Source: Kmv34 sp964524965 (GTDB lineage: Bacteria; Aerophobota; Aerophobia; Aerophobales; B3-G15). Taken from it: 6,549 nucleotides of DNA. Each line of letters begins with the position of its first letter. Position 1 is the stretch's first letter. The stretch lies in contig CAZGDY010000093.1 in the NCBI GenBank assembly GCA_964524965.1, forward strand, positions 1-6,549. The letters run 5' to 3'. Shown here one piece after another: positions 6,323 to 6,549 of the stretch. The notes under the pieces were generated by a model that saw only the letters and a program-made list of their open reading frames with translations, was not told the origin of the DNA and did no database searches. A program made the position numbers and the translations under genes.

Positions 6323-6549
6323 TTTTTATTTTCCATAACTTTCTGGTTTATCTTAAATTTTTGAACTTCGCACCCTTTTGCTTCGGGATATAAACAATTT
6401 TCTCCAACCTGATAAGACTCTTTTTAAATAACCGGGCAGTATCTTAATTCGCCAGCGAGCTTGTATTTTTACTTTATCTTCATTCCTAACTTAGATTATA
6501 GCAAATTTTTTTGATTCCACCTATTTCCTCAATGTTTTCTCTTTTTTTT
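6323..6549 (-). other. Upstream leader region without a supported gene
   Basis: No frame here has both a start codon and useful length. It holds the predicted promoter at 6495-6503, then about 165 nt of untranslated leader if transcription begins near 6488. A small inverted repeat TCGCCAGCGA sits at 6449-6458. Two frames stay open for about 34 and 45 codons but lack ATG, GTG or TTG near their beginnings; the first ends in a TGA overlapping the protease ATG. I recognise no riboswitch consensus. Confidence 0.5.
6495..6503 (-). promoter_or_regulatory. Predicted extended -10 promoter for the protease operon
   Basis: The coding strand reads TGCTATAAT: a perfect TATAAT (6495-6500) with the TGn extension. 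The -35 position at 17-bp spacing reads TAGGTG, which is weak, as often tolerated with an extended -10. Predicted transcription start near 6488, about 165 nt before the protease ATG. AT-rich sequence makes chance matches possible, but location before the first gene of a same-strand run supports it. Confidence 0.5.

Noticed and set aside
6344..6480. Second open frame in the leader, about 45 codons and rich in Arg/Lys
   Set aside because: No start codon near its beginning, no ribosome site, composition typical of a random frame.
1..6549. CRISPR arrays, tRNA or rRNA genes, transposases or integrase sites
   Set aside because: No regularly spaced repeats, no tRNA-like T-loop signature, and no mobile-element protein motifs seen on either strand.

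Overview
The window is a low-GC (roughly 35-40% by eye) bacterial segment in which every recognisable gene lies on the minus strand, so the biology reads from right to left. Two runs of exactly ten Ns (1781-1790 and 3434-3443) show that it is a scaffold of draft contigs, probably metagenome- or single-cell-derived. The large secreted subtilase ends in a FlgD-like/T9SS-like immunoglobulin fold with a 'YPNP' motif, a style common in uncultivated diderm candidate phyla (Atribacterota, Aerophobota, Omnitrophota, WOR-3 and similar). The lipoprotein peptidase also fits a diderm. I cannot place the organism more precisely.

Layout in transcription order: (1) a 227-bp leader (6323-6549) with a good extended -10 promoter; (2) a 1116-residue S8 serine protease with signal peptide, I9-like propeptide, catalytic domain, CARDB-like and beta-rich domains and a C-terminal sorting/anchoring-type Ig domain (2972-6322); (3) lspA, lipoprotein signal peptidase (2457-2936); (4) an ABC-2-type transporter ATPase (1791-2453, its C-terminal end after the gap at 1679-1780); (5) its membrane permease (846-1679); (6) an M48 metallopeptidase with a lipoprotein signal (47-814). 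Spacings are 35 nt, 3 nt, an overlap of 1 nt (TAATG) and 31 nt, so one operon is likely. A possible promoter for the next leftward gene overlaps the stop of the last gene.

Functionally the cluster joins envelope proteolysis (secreted S8 protease, lipid-anchored M48 protease), lipoprotein maturation (LspA, which would be expected to process the M48 lipoprotein) and an export-type ABC transporter of unknown substrate. Each part belongs to a known family. I do not see a clearly new system; the grouping is the most interesting biological aspect.

The strongest structural observation concerns the gaps. Both are flanked by homologous sequence on their two sides: 15 identical bases at the second, and 27 of 39 bases with 7 of 13 residues at the first. 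They therefore look like unmerged overlapping contig tips (or a hidden tandem paralogue at the first), not simply missing sequence. At the first gap the placeholder length shifts the frame, creating a false stop for the ATPase; in the same area the true permease start is at 1679, 48 bases inside the longest open frame.
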